The notes: generated from the letters alone by a model not told the origin. A DNA stretch of 64,000 nt from Lewinella sp. 4G2 (GCF_001625015.1 NZ_LVWJ02000014.1:3782001-3846000), one strand, 5' to 3'. Shown: positions 50,213 through 58,825, counted from the first letter of the stretch. Numbers and translations are program-made.

Positions 50213-51604
50213 ATGATTCACCAACGTACGATCGCTAATTCATTCTCCCTGAAGGGTTTGGGTTTGCACACCGGCGTCGAGGTCAACCTCGTCTTTAAAC
50301 CCGCACCCGCCGGCCACGGTATCAAGTTTCAGCGGGTGGACCTCGAGGGCCAGCCGGTCATCGCCGCCGACGTCAACCGCGTAGTGAGCACGGACCGTTC
50401 GACCACAATCGGTAGTGGCGATGCCAATGTATCCACGGTAGAGCACCTGTTAAGCGCCGTATCCGGCCTTCAGATCGACAACCTACTCGTTGAGATTGAT
50501 GGCATCGAGATTCCTATCCTTGACGGAAGCGCCATGCCTTTCCTGGAACCACTGCTCGCCGCAGGTTTTGAGGAACAGGAGGAGCAACGGGAATACTTCA
50601 TCGTGGAAGAGCCCATTACCTACCGCGACGAGGAAAGCGGCGTTGAGATCGTCGCCCTACCCTACGATGGCTTTGAGGTCGTGTCCATGATCGATTTCGA
50701 CAGCCCGACCCTCGGCCAGCAGTACGCTACCCTCCGGGGTTACGAGGATTACGCTACGGACATTGCCCCCTGCCGCACCTTCGTCTTCCTCCACGAACTG
50801 GAGGCCCTCTTTGAACACGACCTGATCAAAGGCGGTGACCTTACCAACGCCATCGTCATTGCCGACCAACTTGTCCCCCAGGAACGGCTGGACAAACTCG
50901 CCAAGCGGATGGGTAAGGAAACGGTGGAAGTGACCAAGAAGGGGATTCTGAATACCATCCAACTCAAGTTTCACAACGAACCGGCGCGCCACAAACTCCT
51001 CGATGTAATTGGGGACATTAGCCTCCTCGGCGTTCCCATTCGCGGGCGGATCCTGGCGACCAAACCGGGCCACGGCTCTAACGTAGGTTTCACGAAACTG
51101 CTGAAGCGGGCCTACATGGAGCAGCGCCGCCTTAAGGGCCGCCCCCAGTACAACCCCAACGATAAGCCGGTCTTCAATACGGTGGAGATTCAGAAGATCA
51201 TGCCCCACCGTTACCCGTTCTTGCTGGTAGATAAGATCATTTCGATGGACGAAAAGGTCATCGTCGGCGTTAAGAACCTGACGATGAACGAAGAATTTTT
51301 TCAGGGCCACTTCCCCGGCAACCCCGTAATGCCAGGCGTCCTGCAGATCGAAGCCATGGCCCAGACGGGAGGTTTGCTCGTGCTGAGCCAGCAGGAGGAC
51401 CCTTACGGTTGGGATACCTACTTCCTTAAGATTGAAAGCGCGAAGTTCAAGAGTTTCGTGGTGCCCGGAGACACCGTCCTGTTTAAGATGGAACTCATCG
51501 CACCCATCCGCCGGGGCATCTGCCAGATGCGCGGTACCGCCTACGTAGGCAACAAAATAGTTTCCGAAGCAGAGCTGGTTGCCCAGGTCGTAAAACGCCC
51601 CTAA
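50213..51604 (+). CDS. lpxC-fabZ: bifunctional LpxC deacetylase / FabZ dehydratase
   Basis: 463 residues, a fusion known from Bacteroidota. LpxC part, about 1-300: GLGLHTGVEVNLVFKPAPAG, zinc His in STVEHLLSAVSGLQ, further zinc ligands in EPARHKLLDVIGDISLLG. FabZ part, about 315-463: IQKIMPHRYPFLLVDKI and QGHFPGNPVMPGVLQIEAMA with the active His and Glu. LpxC deacetylates UDP-3-O-acyl-GlcNAc, the committed step of lipid A synthesis, and FabZ dehydrates 3-hydroxyacyl-ACP in fatty-acid synthesis, both in the cytoplasm. The stop is 2 bp before lpxA. Confidence 0.97.
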   Translation: MIHQRTIANSFSLKGLGLHTGVEVNLVFKPAPAGHGIKFQRVDLEGQPVIAADVNRVVSTDRSTTIGSGDANVSTVEHLLSAVSGLQIDNLLVEIDGIEIPILDGSAMPFLEPLLAAGFEEQEEQREYFIVEEPITYRDEESGVEIVALPYDGFEVVSMIDFDSPTLGQQYATLRGYEDYATDIAPCRTFVFLHELEALFEHDLIKGGDLTNAIVIADQLVPQERLDKLAKRMGKETVEVTKKGILNTIQLKFHNEPARHKLLDVIGDISLLGVPIRGRILATKPGHGSNVGFTKLLKRAYMEQRRLKGRPQYNPNDKPVFNTVEIQKIMPHRYPFLLVDKIISMDEKVIVGVKNLTMNEEFFQGHFPGNPVMPGVLQIEAMAQTGGLLVLSQQEDPYGWDTYFLKIESAKFKSFVVPGDTVLFKMELIAPIRRGICQMRGTAYVGNKIVSEAELVAQVVKRP

Positions 51605-51606
51605 GC

Positions 51607-52401
51607 ATGTCTATTCATTCCCTCAGTGTCGTCCACCCAAATGCTACCATTGGAGCCGGCGTCACCATTGGCCCTTTTTCTTACGTTGAGGACGACGTCG
51701 TACTGGGCGACGGATGCCACGTTGGCCCGAACGTTACCATTTACTCGGGGACGCGCCTCGGAGCGGGTGTACGCATCTTCCCCGGCGCCGTCGTTGGTGG
51801 GGAGCCCCAGGACCTGAAGTTCGCCGGTGAGTACACCACTACGGAAATTGGGGACAACACGACCATCCGGGAATACGTAACCGTCAACCGCGGTACGGCC
51901 GCTGCCGGTAAGACGGTCGTTGGTAAGAATTGCCTCCTGATGGCCTACGCGCACGTCGCCCACGACTGCGTTTTGGGGGATAACATCGTGATCGCCAACA
52001 ACGTAAACCTGGCGGGCCACGTCATCCTGGACGACTACGTGATCATTGAAGGACAAGTGGGCGTCCAGCAGTTCGTCCGGGTAGGTCAGCACAGTTTTAT
52101 TGCCGGGGGAAGCCTCGTGCGAAAGAGTGTACCTCCCTACATCCGTGCTGCGCGGGAACCCTTGAGCTACATTGGCGTAAACCGAATCGGTCTGCAACGG
52201 CGGGGCTTTGAGCTGGACCAGATTAACCGCATCCACGAGATCTACCGCTGCCTGTTCGTCCGTGGCTTGAATCTAACTAATGCAATCACCGAGATCGAAG
52301 CATCGGTGCCCGTTTGTAAGGAACGGGACGACGTCATCCGTTTTATCGCGGAGACGGAGAAGACGGGCATCATCCGTAGCTTTAATAGCCTGAACGTTTA
52401 G
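51607..52401 (+). CDS. lpxA: UDP-N-acetylglucosamine acyltransferase
   Basis: 264 residues, left-handed beta helix with hexapeptide repeats from the start (VVHPNATIGAGVTIGPFSYV), the catalytic His in CLLMAYAHVAHDCVLGDN, and IGLQRRGFELDQINRIHEIY at the start of the C-terminal helices. LpxA puts the first acyl chain on UDP-GlcNAc. Start 2 bp after the lpxC-fabZ stop, so translation is probably coupled. Confidence 0.97.
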   Translation: MSIHSLSVVHPNATIGAGVTIGPFSYVEDDVVLGDGCHVGPNVTIYSGTRLGAGVRIFPGAVVGGEPQDLKFAGEYTTTEIGDNTTIREYVTVNRGTAAAGKTVVGKNCLLMAYAHVAHDCVLGDNIVIANNVNLAGHVILDDYVIIEGQVGVQQFVRVGQHSFIAGGSLVRKSVPPYIRAAREPLSYIGVNRIGLQRRGFELDQINRIHEIYRCLFVRGLNLTNAITEIEASVPVCKERDDVIRFIAETEKTGIIRSFNSLNV

Positions 52402-52458
52402 GTTCGCCGACTACGCCAAACAGCCGGGCCACCTCCATACTATTGAATAATTTATCTG

Positions 52459-53106
52459 GTGACGACGCCCGCTCCATTCATCCCTACCCTTGAAGTCACC
52501 GCCAGTGAATTGGGTAAGCGCTTTGGCCGGGAATGGATCCTGCGGGGTCTGTCCGAACAACTACGTACGGAAGAAACGGTCGGCATTACGGGGCGGAATG
52601 GTTCCGGCAAGAGTACCCTCCTGCGTTTGTTGTGTGGCCAACTCAGCTCCAGCCGAGGCGGAGTAAGCTGGAAGATTGATGGTGAGGACATCAACATCAG
52701 CCAGTGGTACCAGCACGTCAGTTGGAGCGGGCCCTACCTGGAGGTGGTGGAAGAGTTGACCGTTGAGGAGATACTGGCCTTTAATTTTAAGTTCAAACCG
52801 CTACGCCCGGGATTGAATTTGGCGGAGTTACCAAAAATACTGGGCCTGGAAAAAGTCCGCCGCCGTCCTTTGCGCGACTGTAGCTCCGGTATGCGCCAAC
52901 GCGTCGTACTCGGTCTGGCCCTGTTTGCGGCGACGCCACTCTTGTTGTTGGATGAACCGACTGTCACACTGGACGAAGCAGCCAAAGCCTGGTTTCAGGA
53001 GCAGCTTATGCTGGCCAGACCGGGCCGACTAGTCGTAATCGCCAGCAACGACGCCGACGATCTGAATCAATGCACGCGGGTAATCACGCTTAAGTCAGGG
53101 AATTAG
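52459..53106 (+). CDS. ABC transporter ATP-binding protein, permease not adjacent
   Basis: 215 residues from a GTG start. Walker A GITGRNGSGKSTLLRLLCGQ, signature CSSGMRQRVVLGLALFA, Walker B LLLLDEPTVTLDEAA. Size and short helical domain resemble the CcmA/small-export branch. No permease gene lies next to it, so the partner must be encoded elsewhere. It is 57 bp after lpxA and 20 bp before the arginyltransferase-like gene, which suggests one operon. Its role is open; a lipid A or envelope export function is only a guess from position. Confidence 0.85.
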   Translation: MTTPAPFIPTLEVTASELGKRFGREWILRGLSEQLRTEETVGITGRNGSGKSTLLRLLCGQLSSSRGGVSWKIDGEDINISQWYQHVSWSGPYLEVVEELTVEEILAFNFKFKPLRPGLNLAELPKILGLEKVRRRPLRDCSSGMRQRVVLGLALFAATPLLLLDEPTVTLDEAAKAWFQEQLMLARPGRLVVIASNDADDLNQCTRVITLKSGN

Positions 53107-53126
53107 CGCATCTTCGCATTACCACC

Positions 53127-54206
53127 ATGTCTTTTAACTACGCTGAAAAAAACACCCCCTTCGTCCTGAGCCCGCAAAGCCTGGATGAGTACCTGGCTAA
53201 AGGCTGGTACCGAATGGGTGCGAGTATTTTTACGACGCATTTCCTGTTTTTCAATCAGCAACCCTACTCCGCCGTTTGGATCAGATTAGACCTGCAGGAT
53301 TTTGCCTTCAGCAAAAGCCAGCGGAAGCTGATGCGGCGTAATGCGCAGACGTTCACCGTAGCGAGTGGGCCCCGCCAAATTGACGCCGAGCGCGAAAACC
53401 TGTACCACCGCTACGCGGAAGACTTCGACGGCCGTTTGTCCAACAGCATCAGTGACAGCCTGGAAGATTACGGTGAGGATTCTGTCTTCAACACGCTGGA
53501 GATCAGCGTCCGGGACACGGTAAGCAAACAATTGGTGGCCAATTCCTACTTCGACGTGGGAGATACCTCCGCCGCCAGTATCCTCGGCATTTACGATCCT
53601 TTGCTCAAGAGCTTTAGCCTGGGTTACTACACCATGCTGTTGGAAATTCAGTGGTGCCTGGACAATGGACTCCGGTATTACTACCCGGGCTACGTGGTGC
53701 CGGGCTACGGGCGCTTCGACTACAAGTTGCGGTTGGGGAAGAGTCAGTACTACAACATTCAGACGGATAAGTGGCTACCCTTCGCTAACGAAGCGGTGGA
53801 TGCATTCGGGCCCGCCGAAGTGCAACGCAAACACCTGCTGGCCATGGTCGAGGGCTTGGCCACTAATGGTATCCACCGGGAACTACTGGTGTATCCACTC
53901 TTTGAGGCCGACCTACACGATGTCTGGAATAAAGACTACCTCCCCTACCCTTACCTAGTTTACCTGGGCAATGAGCCGGAGGGGCACCCCGTCGTACTCG
54001 TCTACGACCCTAAGGAAATGATGTACATGGTGGTGGCTTGTGCTCACCTCATTCAGCCCCAAATGTTGTTCAACACCAGCTACCTGAAGTTATTCGAACA
54101 GGGTAATTTTTACGCCCGCCTCCTCACCAACCGCGGAGTATTGTATCAGGGGCGGACGGTGGAAGAAGTACTTCCGGTGATCACGCGTGGGTTGCAGGGC
54201 AGGTAA
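53127..54206 (+). CDS. arginyl-tRNA--protein transferase-like (ATE/Bpt) protein
   Basis: 359 residues. The C-terminal half follows the ATE1/Bpt pattern: LVANSYFDVGDTSAASILGI, YDPLLKSFSLGYYTMLLEIQ and GLRYYYPGYVVPGYGRFDYK, a GNAT-type fold. ATE enzymes add Arg or Leu to protein N-termini and so mark them for ClpAP degradation. The usual N-terminal Cys motif is absent: the first 60 residues (FVLSPQSLDEYLAKGWYRMG) carry no CxxC pair. The usual tRNA contacts cannot be confirmed, so specificity is not known. Located 20 bp after an ABC ATPase. Confidence 0.8.
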   Translation: MSFNYAEKNTPFVLSPQSLDEYLAKGWYRMGASIFTTHFLFFNQQPYSAVWIRLDLQDFAFSKSQRKLMRRNAQTFTVASGPRQIDAERENLYHRYAEDFDGRLSNSISDSLEDYGEDSVFNTLEISVRDTVSKQLVANSYFDVGDTSAASILGIYDPLLKSFSLGYYTMLLEIQWCLDNGLRYYYPGYVVPGYGRFDYKLRLGKSQYYNIQTDKWLPFANEAVDAFGPAEVQRKHLLAMVEGLATNGIHRELLVYPLFEADLHDVWNKDYLPYPYLVYLGNEPEGHPVVLVYDPKEMMYMVVACAHLIQPQMLFNTSYLKLFEQGNFYARLLTNRGVLYQGRTVEEVLPVITRGLQGR

Positions 54207-54270
54207 TTTGTTGTTCCGTAGTTTTGCGCCACCTTACCGTATCCAATTTCTGATTGCTAATTACTGATGT

Positions 54271-54882
54271 ATGCGTGTTGCCTCCTTTCTAACGGCTACC
54301 TTCTTATCCCTTTTCCTTTGCACCTGCGGCAGCGCCCCCGATGAAGAAAGCACCACCGGTGACGGTGAAAACGTAATGGCCCAGCCGGGTGCATTTGACG
54401 CTGCAGCAAAGGCGTTGGAAAATGACGCACCCGCCACGGAGGTAAGGGATCTATTAATCGATAACTACGCGATGGTATCCGACGCCAAGACCGGACGAAT
54501 TGACCAGCGGAACAGCCAGCAGTTTGTGGATTTGGCAGACCGCTTCGCCAAGAAAGTCGCCGGAGATACAATTGCCGCCCTACCGCTTTACAAATCGGCG
54601 GAAGTCTACCAGGCGCTGAACGATTTTCCGGCCGCCGCCGCTGTATTTGAGCGCATTCACAAGGACTACCCGTCCTTTTCCAAAAGTGGTGAAGCCCTAT
54701 TCATGCTGGCTTTCACTTACGACGAGAACCTGAAAGAATTTGATAAGGCGCGTGCAGCTTACGAGCAATTCATCGCCCAGTACCCCGAAAACACGTTTGC
54801 GGACGATGCGGCCATGCTCATCAAAAATCTGGGCAAATCGGACGAGGAAATTCTGCGTGCGCTTGAGCAGCAACAACAGTAG
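54271..54882 (+). CDS. TPR-type lipoprotein (YbgF/BamD-like)
   Basis: 203 residues. Signal MRVASFLTATFLSLFLCTC, with the dispersed repeat encoding CTCGSA; either lipoprotein processing or signal peptidase I after GSA is possible. The mature protein has two to three tetratricopeptide units (AALPLYKSAEVYQALNDFPA, AAAVFERIHKDYPSFSKSGE, KARAAYEQFIAQYPENTFAD), as in envelope scaffold proteins. Its partner is unknown. Monocistronic; convergent with the small membrane gene 10 bp downstream. Confidence 0.75.
   Translation: MRVASFLTATFLSLFLCTCGSAPDEESTTGDGENVMAQPGAFDAAAKALENDAPATEVRDLLIDNYAMVSDAKTGRIDQRNSQQFVDLADRFAKKVAGDTIAALPLYKSAEVYQALNDFPAAAAVFERIHKDYPSFSKSGEALFMLAFTYDENLKEFDKARAAYEQFIAQYPENTFADDAAMLIKNLGKSDEEILRALEQQQQ
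54320..54336 (+). repeat. dispersed 17-bp repeat, copy 13 (perfect, coding)
   Basis: GCACCTGCGGCAGCGCC in the TPR lipoprotein gene, encoding CTCGSA at the end of the signal sequence. Confidence 0.85.
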
Positions 54883-54891
54883 AGAGTTGGT

Positions 54892-55119
54892 TTAGCGGAC
54901 CTGGGGCATCTCGGGCATCTGGCAATCTTCGTCGGGCTTTTTGCCACACACTTCGCAGTCGCCAACTTTGTTCTTCAGCATGGGATTATTGCTGGCGCAA
55001 GTACCACGGAATTCGTTACCCGTCACTACCTGGCGGAGATTGATAAGTACGAAGCAGACGCCAAAGACGACGAAGATGATGACGAAAAGGTAGAGGAATT
55101 CCGATACGAAAGCAGACAT
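54892..55119 (-). CDS. small Cys-rich membrane protein, NqrM-like
   Basis: 75 residues. One membrane helix (LYLFVIIFVVFGVCFVLINL) and then FRGTCASNN, DCEVCGKKPDEDCQ: four cysteines in a C...CxxC...C order. The size, single helix and Cys pattern resemble NqrM, which delivers iron to the Na+-pumping NADH:quinone reductase; the nqr genes are not in the window, so the link is a hypothesis. Convergent with the TPR lipoprotein. Confidence 0.5.
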   Translation of the reverse strand: MSAFVSEFLYLFVIIFVVFGVCFVLINLRQVVTGNEFRGTCASNNPMLKNKVGDCEVCGKKPDEDCQMPEMPQVR

Positions 55120-55223
55120 AGGTAGCTGTTTGGTGGCCGGGAAGCCAGGGCTGGAAGGTATAACCCGTAAATCAAGATTGGGTTACGGCCTCCGTGATCG
55201 CAAAATTAAGGGTTTGCGGGGAG

Positions 55224-55733
55224 TTACTTCTCACCGAGGCTGGAGATGTATTCCTGGTAGGTTTTGGTCTTGTAATGGTTATCCTGAATGAAGCGCAGCT
55301 CGCGGCCATATTTTTCCGGCGCCTTGTAGCCAGGGCTGATCGTAATGCGATCACGGTGCTCGTCCAGGTAAACAATGCTTGGATAACTCATGCGGCCGTC
55401 GAGTAAGGAATAGGCCAATTCGTGGGCCCCACGGCGGCTGAGGTCCGTATTAAATTTTAGCTGTTGCCCTTCGTAAACGAGAGACTCACGCTGTTCGGCG
55501 TCGAACTTGACGGCGTAAAAATTAGCGTTAATGTAGTCCACGATCTCCGGGTCACGGAATACCGTTTTGTCCATCTTCTTGCACCAGCCACACCATTCCG
55601 TGTAGACGTCGACGAGGATTTTCTTAGGGTTCTCTTTGGTTCGGCTGATGGCCTCATCCCAAGTGAGCCATTCGATCTGGGCGGAGAGGGAGGTGGCGAA
55701 GACGAGACAAACGAGGAAGAAAAGGTGCTTCAT
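55224..55733 (-). CDS. periplasmic thioredoxin-fold protein
   Basis: 169 residues. Signal peptide MKHLFFLVCLVFATSLSAQ, then a thioredoxin fold with the active site DVYTEWCGWCKKMDKTVFRD (CGWC) and the cis-Pro loop MSYPSIVYLDEHRD. The WCGWCK spelling groups it with thioredoxin-like (DUF255/Thioredoxin_7) proteins. Probably reduces or isomerises disulfides outside the cytoplasm. It follows the PorP/SprF gene by 51 bp on the same strand. Confidence 0.88.
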   Translation of the reverse strand: MKHLFFLVCLVFATSLSAQIEWLTWDEAISRTKENPKKILVDVYTEWCGWCKKMDKTVFRDPEIVDYINANFYAVKFDAEQRESLVYEGQQLKFNTDLSRRGAHELAYSLLDGRMSYPSIVYLDEHRDRITISPGYKAPEKYGRELRFIQDNHYKTKTYQEYISSLGEK

Positions 55734-55783
55734 CGGAAAGAGGATTTGAGTTGGTGGGTACGATTGGCAGACAAGCTGCGCTC

Positions 55784-56842
55784 CTAAAAAGTTGGGCAGG
55801 GAACGGCGTCATCGTCGTCGCCCTTACCCAAATAGGCGATGTTGAGCTCAAAGGCACCCCGGTGGCGAGGGTTGGTCTGCAGGCCACTCAAACCCAGGTC
55901 GTAGGACAAGCCGACAAGCACGCCGGAAATCTCCATACCCACCTGGGCGATGGCGCTATCGAAGGTGTACTGAGACTCACTCTTTACGGCGCGGCCGTAG
56001 GCGCCCAGGTGCAGGGCCGTACCGCTCGCATCACTGAATAGGTAGCGGAGGGTCGTCCCGGCATTCATCATGGCATGTGGCCCCTGGGTAAAAGCATAAA
56101 CGCGGGGGCTGACCATGACGGTATTGCTGACCCAAATACCGACGTTGGTGTAGACGGAGTAGCGGCGGTCCAGCACGTTTGTCACCTCGATGTCCTCTCC
56201 CTGGGTAGCCTCGGCGTAAAAGGATTGCTCCGGCTCCCCCACGTGGTGCATCGCCGCTCCTATGACGAAGCTGGTCGCCCGGCGCGGGGCGTAGGAATAG
56301 TTGAGGCCGAGTTGGTAATCGCCAAAGGCATAGTTATTAGCGGGGAGGCCTTCCCCACTGGCGCCTTCTACGTAAGTGGACGTGCCGTCGAAGCTATCCT
56401 CAAACGTCAGTTGATCGTAACTCACGTTGCGTTGTACCACGCCGAGTTGGAAGCCGATACTGAGGTGCTGGTTATTTTTTGGATCGAGCGACTTGTGAAA
56501 GGCCCCACCCACCATTACCTGGTTGACGGCGTAATTGAACTGCGTGAGCCGGTCGCTGGTGAACATCACCCCGGCGCCGAAAGAGTCGCTGTAACTGCGC
56601 TTCTTAGGATTAAAGCGGTACCGAAAGTCAGTCGCAAAGGCCGTGGTTGAAAAAGGCGTCTCCAGCACTTGCCCCCACTGCGCCCGGTTAGCCAGGGATA
56701 CCCGGTAGCGCCCCTGAAAAAGGCCGGCCAGCGCTGGGTTGAGCCCAAAAGGGGTGGCGAAGAACTGGGAGAACTGGTGGTCCTGGGCCGAAAGGCCACA
56801 GGTGTAGCCTAATAATAAGGTCAGAGCAAAAAGGTACTTCAT
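55784..56842 (-). CDS. PorP/SprF family type IX secretion membrane protein
   Basis: 352 residues. Signal peptide ending GLSAQ, then the family start DHQFSQFFATPFGLNPALAG and YRVSLANRAQWGQVLETPFS. The rest is a run of amphipathic beta strands, as in an outer-membrane barrel. PorP/SprF proteins serve type IX secretion, often for delivery of adhesins such as SprB; which substrate this copy serves is not known because no large adhesin gene is near. A thioredoxin-like gene follows. Confidence 0.92.
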   Translation of the reverse strand: MKYLFALTLLLGYTCGLSAQDHQFSQFFATPFGLNPALAGLFQGRYRVSLANRAQWGQVLETPFSTTAFATDFRYRFNPKKRSYSDSFGAGVMFTSDRLTQFNYAVNQVMVGGAFHKSLDPKNNQHLSIGFQLGVVQRNVSYDQLTFEDSFDGTSTYVEGASGEGLPANNYAFGDYQLGLNYSYAPRRATSFVIGAAMHHVGEPEQSFYAEATQGEDIEVTNVLDRRYSVYTNVGIWVSNTVMVSPRVYAFTQGPHAMMNAGTTLRYLFSDASGTALHLGAYGRAVKSESQYTFDSAIAQVGMEISGVLVGLSYDLGLSGLQTNPRHRGAFELNIAYLGKGDDDDAVPCPTF

Positions 56843-57107
56843 ACGGGGCCGTTAGGAGCGCGAAGGTAGGGACTTGCATAGTCTTACCCTACGGCGGTCC
56901 GCAGGGAAACGAGGGGAGCCGGGTTTATATTTTTCGTTGTGGAGGCCTTAAACAATCGGTTCCGACCGTGCATTGACGTTCCGTTAACAAGTTTTGTCGA
57001 GCCATTACACGGTGTTGACCGTTAGCTGACTCATCTTTGCAGGGCAATTGTCGGAGTAGTATTTACTTCTTTGGCCCGCATTTTTTCAATAGAACAATCC
57101 TTAATAC

Positions 57108-57611
57108 ATGTTCAAGCATATCCTTTCTCTCTGTGCCGTAGCTATCATGGCCATCTCCGTATCCAGCTGTAAGACCAGCAACGACGAAGTGACCGACGCT
57201 GCCCGCACCACCATCCAGACCAACGCTCCCGCCACGCCAAACGCGCAGCCAAGTGTTGCCGTTCCCGCTGGCCCCATCACCACCGTTGCTTTTGACGACG
57301 CTGGCACCTTCGATTTCGGTACCGTTACCGAAGGCGAGATCGTAACGCACACCTTCCCCTTCAAGAACACGGGCAGCGAGCCGCTGATCGTTTCTGACGC
57401 TAAGGGTTCTTGCGGTTGTACCGTTCCTTCCAAGCCAACTGCTCCCATCGCTCCGGGTGAGACTGGTGAGATCACCGTTCAGTTCAACTCTAAGAACAAG
57501 CAGGGCCCACGTAACCAGAAGGTTACCGTTACGGCGAACACCAACCCCGCTCAGACCTTCATCTACCTGACCGGTACGGTGAACCCCGACCCCAACAAGG
57601 CCGCTCAGTAA
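57108..57611 (+). CDS. DUF1573 domain lipoprotein
   Basis: 167 residues. Lipobox ISVSSC. A low-complexity Ala/Thr/Pro stretch is followed by the DUF1573 Ig-like domain: FDFGTVTEGEIVTHTFPFKN, PLIVSDAKGSCGCTVPSKPT, ITVQFNSKNKQGPRNQKVTV. The conserved CGCT pair is present. Members are exported, sometimes repeated, and of unknown role. Monocistronic, with a strong terminator. Confidence 0.9.
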   Translation: MFKHILSLCAVAIMAISVSSCKTSNDEVTDAARTTIQTNAPATPNAQPSVAVPAGPITTVAFDDAGTFDFGTVTEGEIVTHTFPFKNTGSEPLIVSDAKGSCGCTVPSKPTAPIAPGETGEITVQFNSKNKQGPRNQKVTVTANTNPAQTFIYLTGTVNPDPNKAAQ

Positions 57612-57634
57612 TTCACTGAACACCTTTTGGTGAG

Positions 57635-57670
57635 AACGCCCCGTCCACGATCCGTGGATGGGGCGTTTTT
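57635..57670 (+). terminator. rho-independent terminator after the DUF1573 gene
   Basis: AACGCCCCGTCCACG pairs with CGTGGATGGGGCGTT (one G-T pair), followed by TTT. Confidence 0.9.
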
Positions 57671-57745
57671 CGTACAACCCCTACCCCATCTTTGATATTA
57701 CATTGCCGTGGTGCAGCCGCACCATTTTCACAGCGCGTTTCCTCC

Positions 57746-58618
57746 ATGCCCAACAGCCTCGGTAACTACCTCTCCCTGATCAAGTTTTCCCACACGATCT
57801 TCGCCCTGCCCTTTGCCCTGCTGGGTTTCTTCCTGGCGGTGCTGGACGACGGCACCATGAGCTGGCGGGTGCTTTTGTTGGTCATCCTCTGCATGGTGTT
57901 TGCCCGTTCCGCAGCGATGGCCTTCAACCGTTGGCGGGACCGTCACATTGATGGGGCGAACCCTCGCACGGCCGTGCGGGAGATCCCGGCGGGGGTAATT
58001 TCCAGCAGAAACGCCTTATTTTTCATCATCTTCAATTGCGTGGCCTTCGTGGTCTGCGCGGGGCTGCTGAACCCACTCTGTCTCCTGCTCTCACCGGTGG
58101 CGCTGCTCATCATTTTGGGTTACAGTTACACGAAAGAATTTACTTCCCTTTGTCATTTCGTGCTCGGTTTGGGGCTGGCTTTGGCCCCGGTTGGTGCTTA
58201 CCTCGCGCTCACGGCCCATTTCGCCGTGTTGCCCGTACTCTACGGCTGCGTCGTGCTGCTGTGGGTGAGTGGTTTCGACATCATTTACTCCTTGCAGGAC
58301 GAAGAGTTCGACCGGAGCCAGTCGCTCAACTCCATTCCGGTTCGTTTGGGGCGCCGCGGTGCCTTGCGGCTGGGTCGTGTGCTGCACATCATCTGCGCGA
58401 TGGTCCTGATCCTGTCTGTTTACCTGCAGGTGATGGTACACGGCGAATCGGCTACGCTGACCATCATTGGCGGAGCGGTTTTTCTGGCGGCCCTCCTGTA
58501 CCAGCATAGCATCGTAGACGCCGAAGATCTAAGCAACATCAACCTGGCTTTCTTCACCACGAATGGCGTTGCCAGCGTCGTTTTTGGGGCGCTTTGTATT
58601 CTGGACATTTACGTCTAG
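57746..58618 (+). CDS. UbiA-family prenyltransferase (probable MqnP)
   Basis: 290 residues from the ATG at 57746. Eight or so membrane helices with the two metal-binding motifs: NRWRDRHIDGANPRTAVREI and IIYSLQDEEFDRSQSLNSIP. UbiA enzymes attach a polyprenyl chain to an aromatic acceptor at the inner membrane. This 4-hydroxybenzoate polyprenyltransferase-like branch is, in organisms that use the futalosine route, MqnP of menaquinone synthesis; that is inferred from family form only, as no other mqn or men gene is in view. Confidence 0.85.
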   Translation: MPNSLGNYLSLIKFSHTIFALPFALLGFFLAVLDDGTMSWRVLLLVILCMVFARSAAMAFNRWRDRHIDGANPRTAVREIPAGVISSRNALFFIIFNCVAFVVCAGLLNPLCLLLSPVALLIILGYSYTKEFTSLCHFVLGLGLALAPVGAYLALTAHFAVLPVLYGCVVLLWVSGFDIIYSLQDEEFDRSQSLNSIPVRLGRRGALRLGRVLHIICAMVLILSVYLQVMVHGESATLTIIGGAVFLAALLYQHSIVDAEDLSNINLAFFTTNGVASVVFGALCILDIYV

Positions 58619-58685
58619 CGACCTACGATTGGGAATTCATAAACATCAATATTTGGTGTCCGCTCCTCACCTACCTAAGCCTTAG

Positions 58686-58702
58686 GGCGCTGCCGCAGGT
58701 GC
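58686..58702 (-). repeat. dispersed 17-bp repeat, copy 14 (perfect)
   Basis: Plus strand GGCGCTGCCGCAGGTGC in the spacer between the prenyltransferase and GMC genes. Confidence 0.85.
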
Positions 58703-58825
58703 GATGAAATAGGATAAGGAATCCGTCGGAACGGGTGGCACCCCTTCACCCGGCGGATTATCGGACAAGTTAGGATCGAACCAAAACTTAGTGGTGGAAC
58801 TTACCACGTGGAATAACTCCAACAA

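Noticed and set aside
5068..58702. CRISPR-like or REP-type reading of the dispersed 17-bp repeat
   Set aside because: Copies are kilobases apart with no regular spacing, have no adjacent cas or REP-transposase gene, and some lie in coding DNA.
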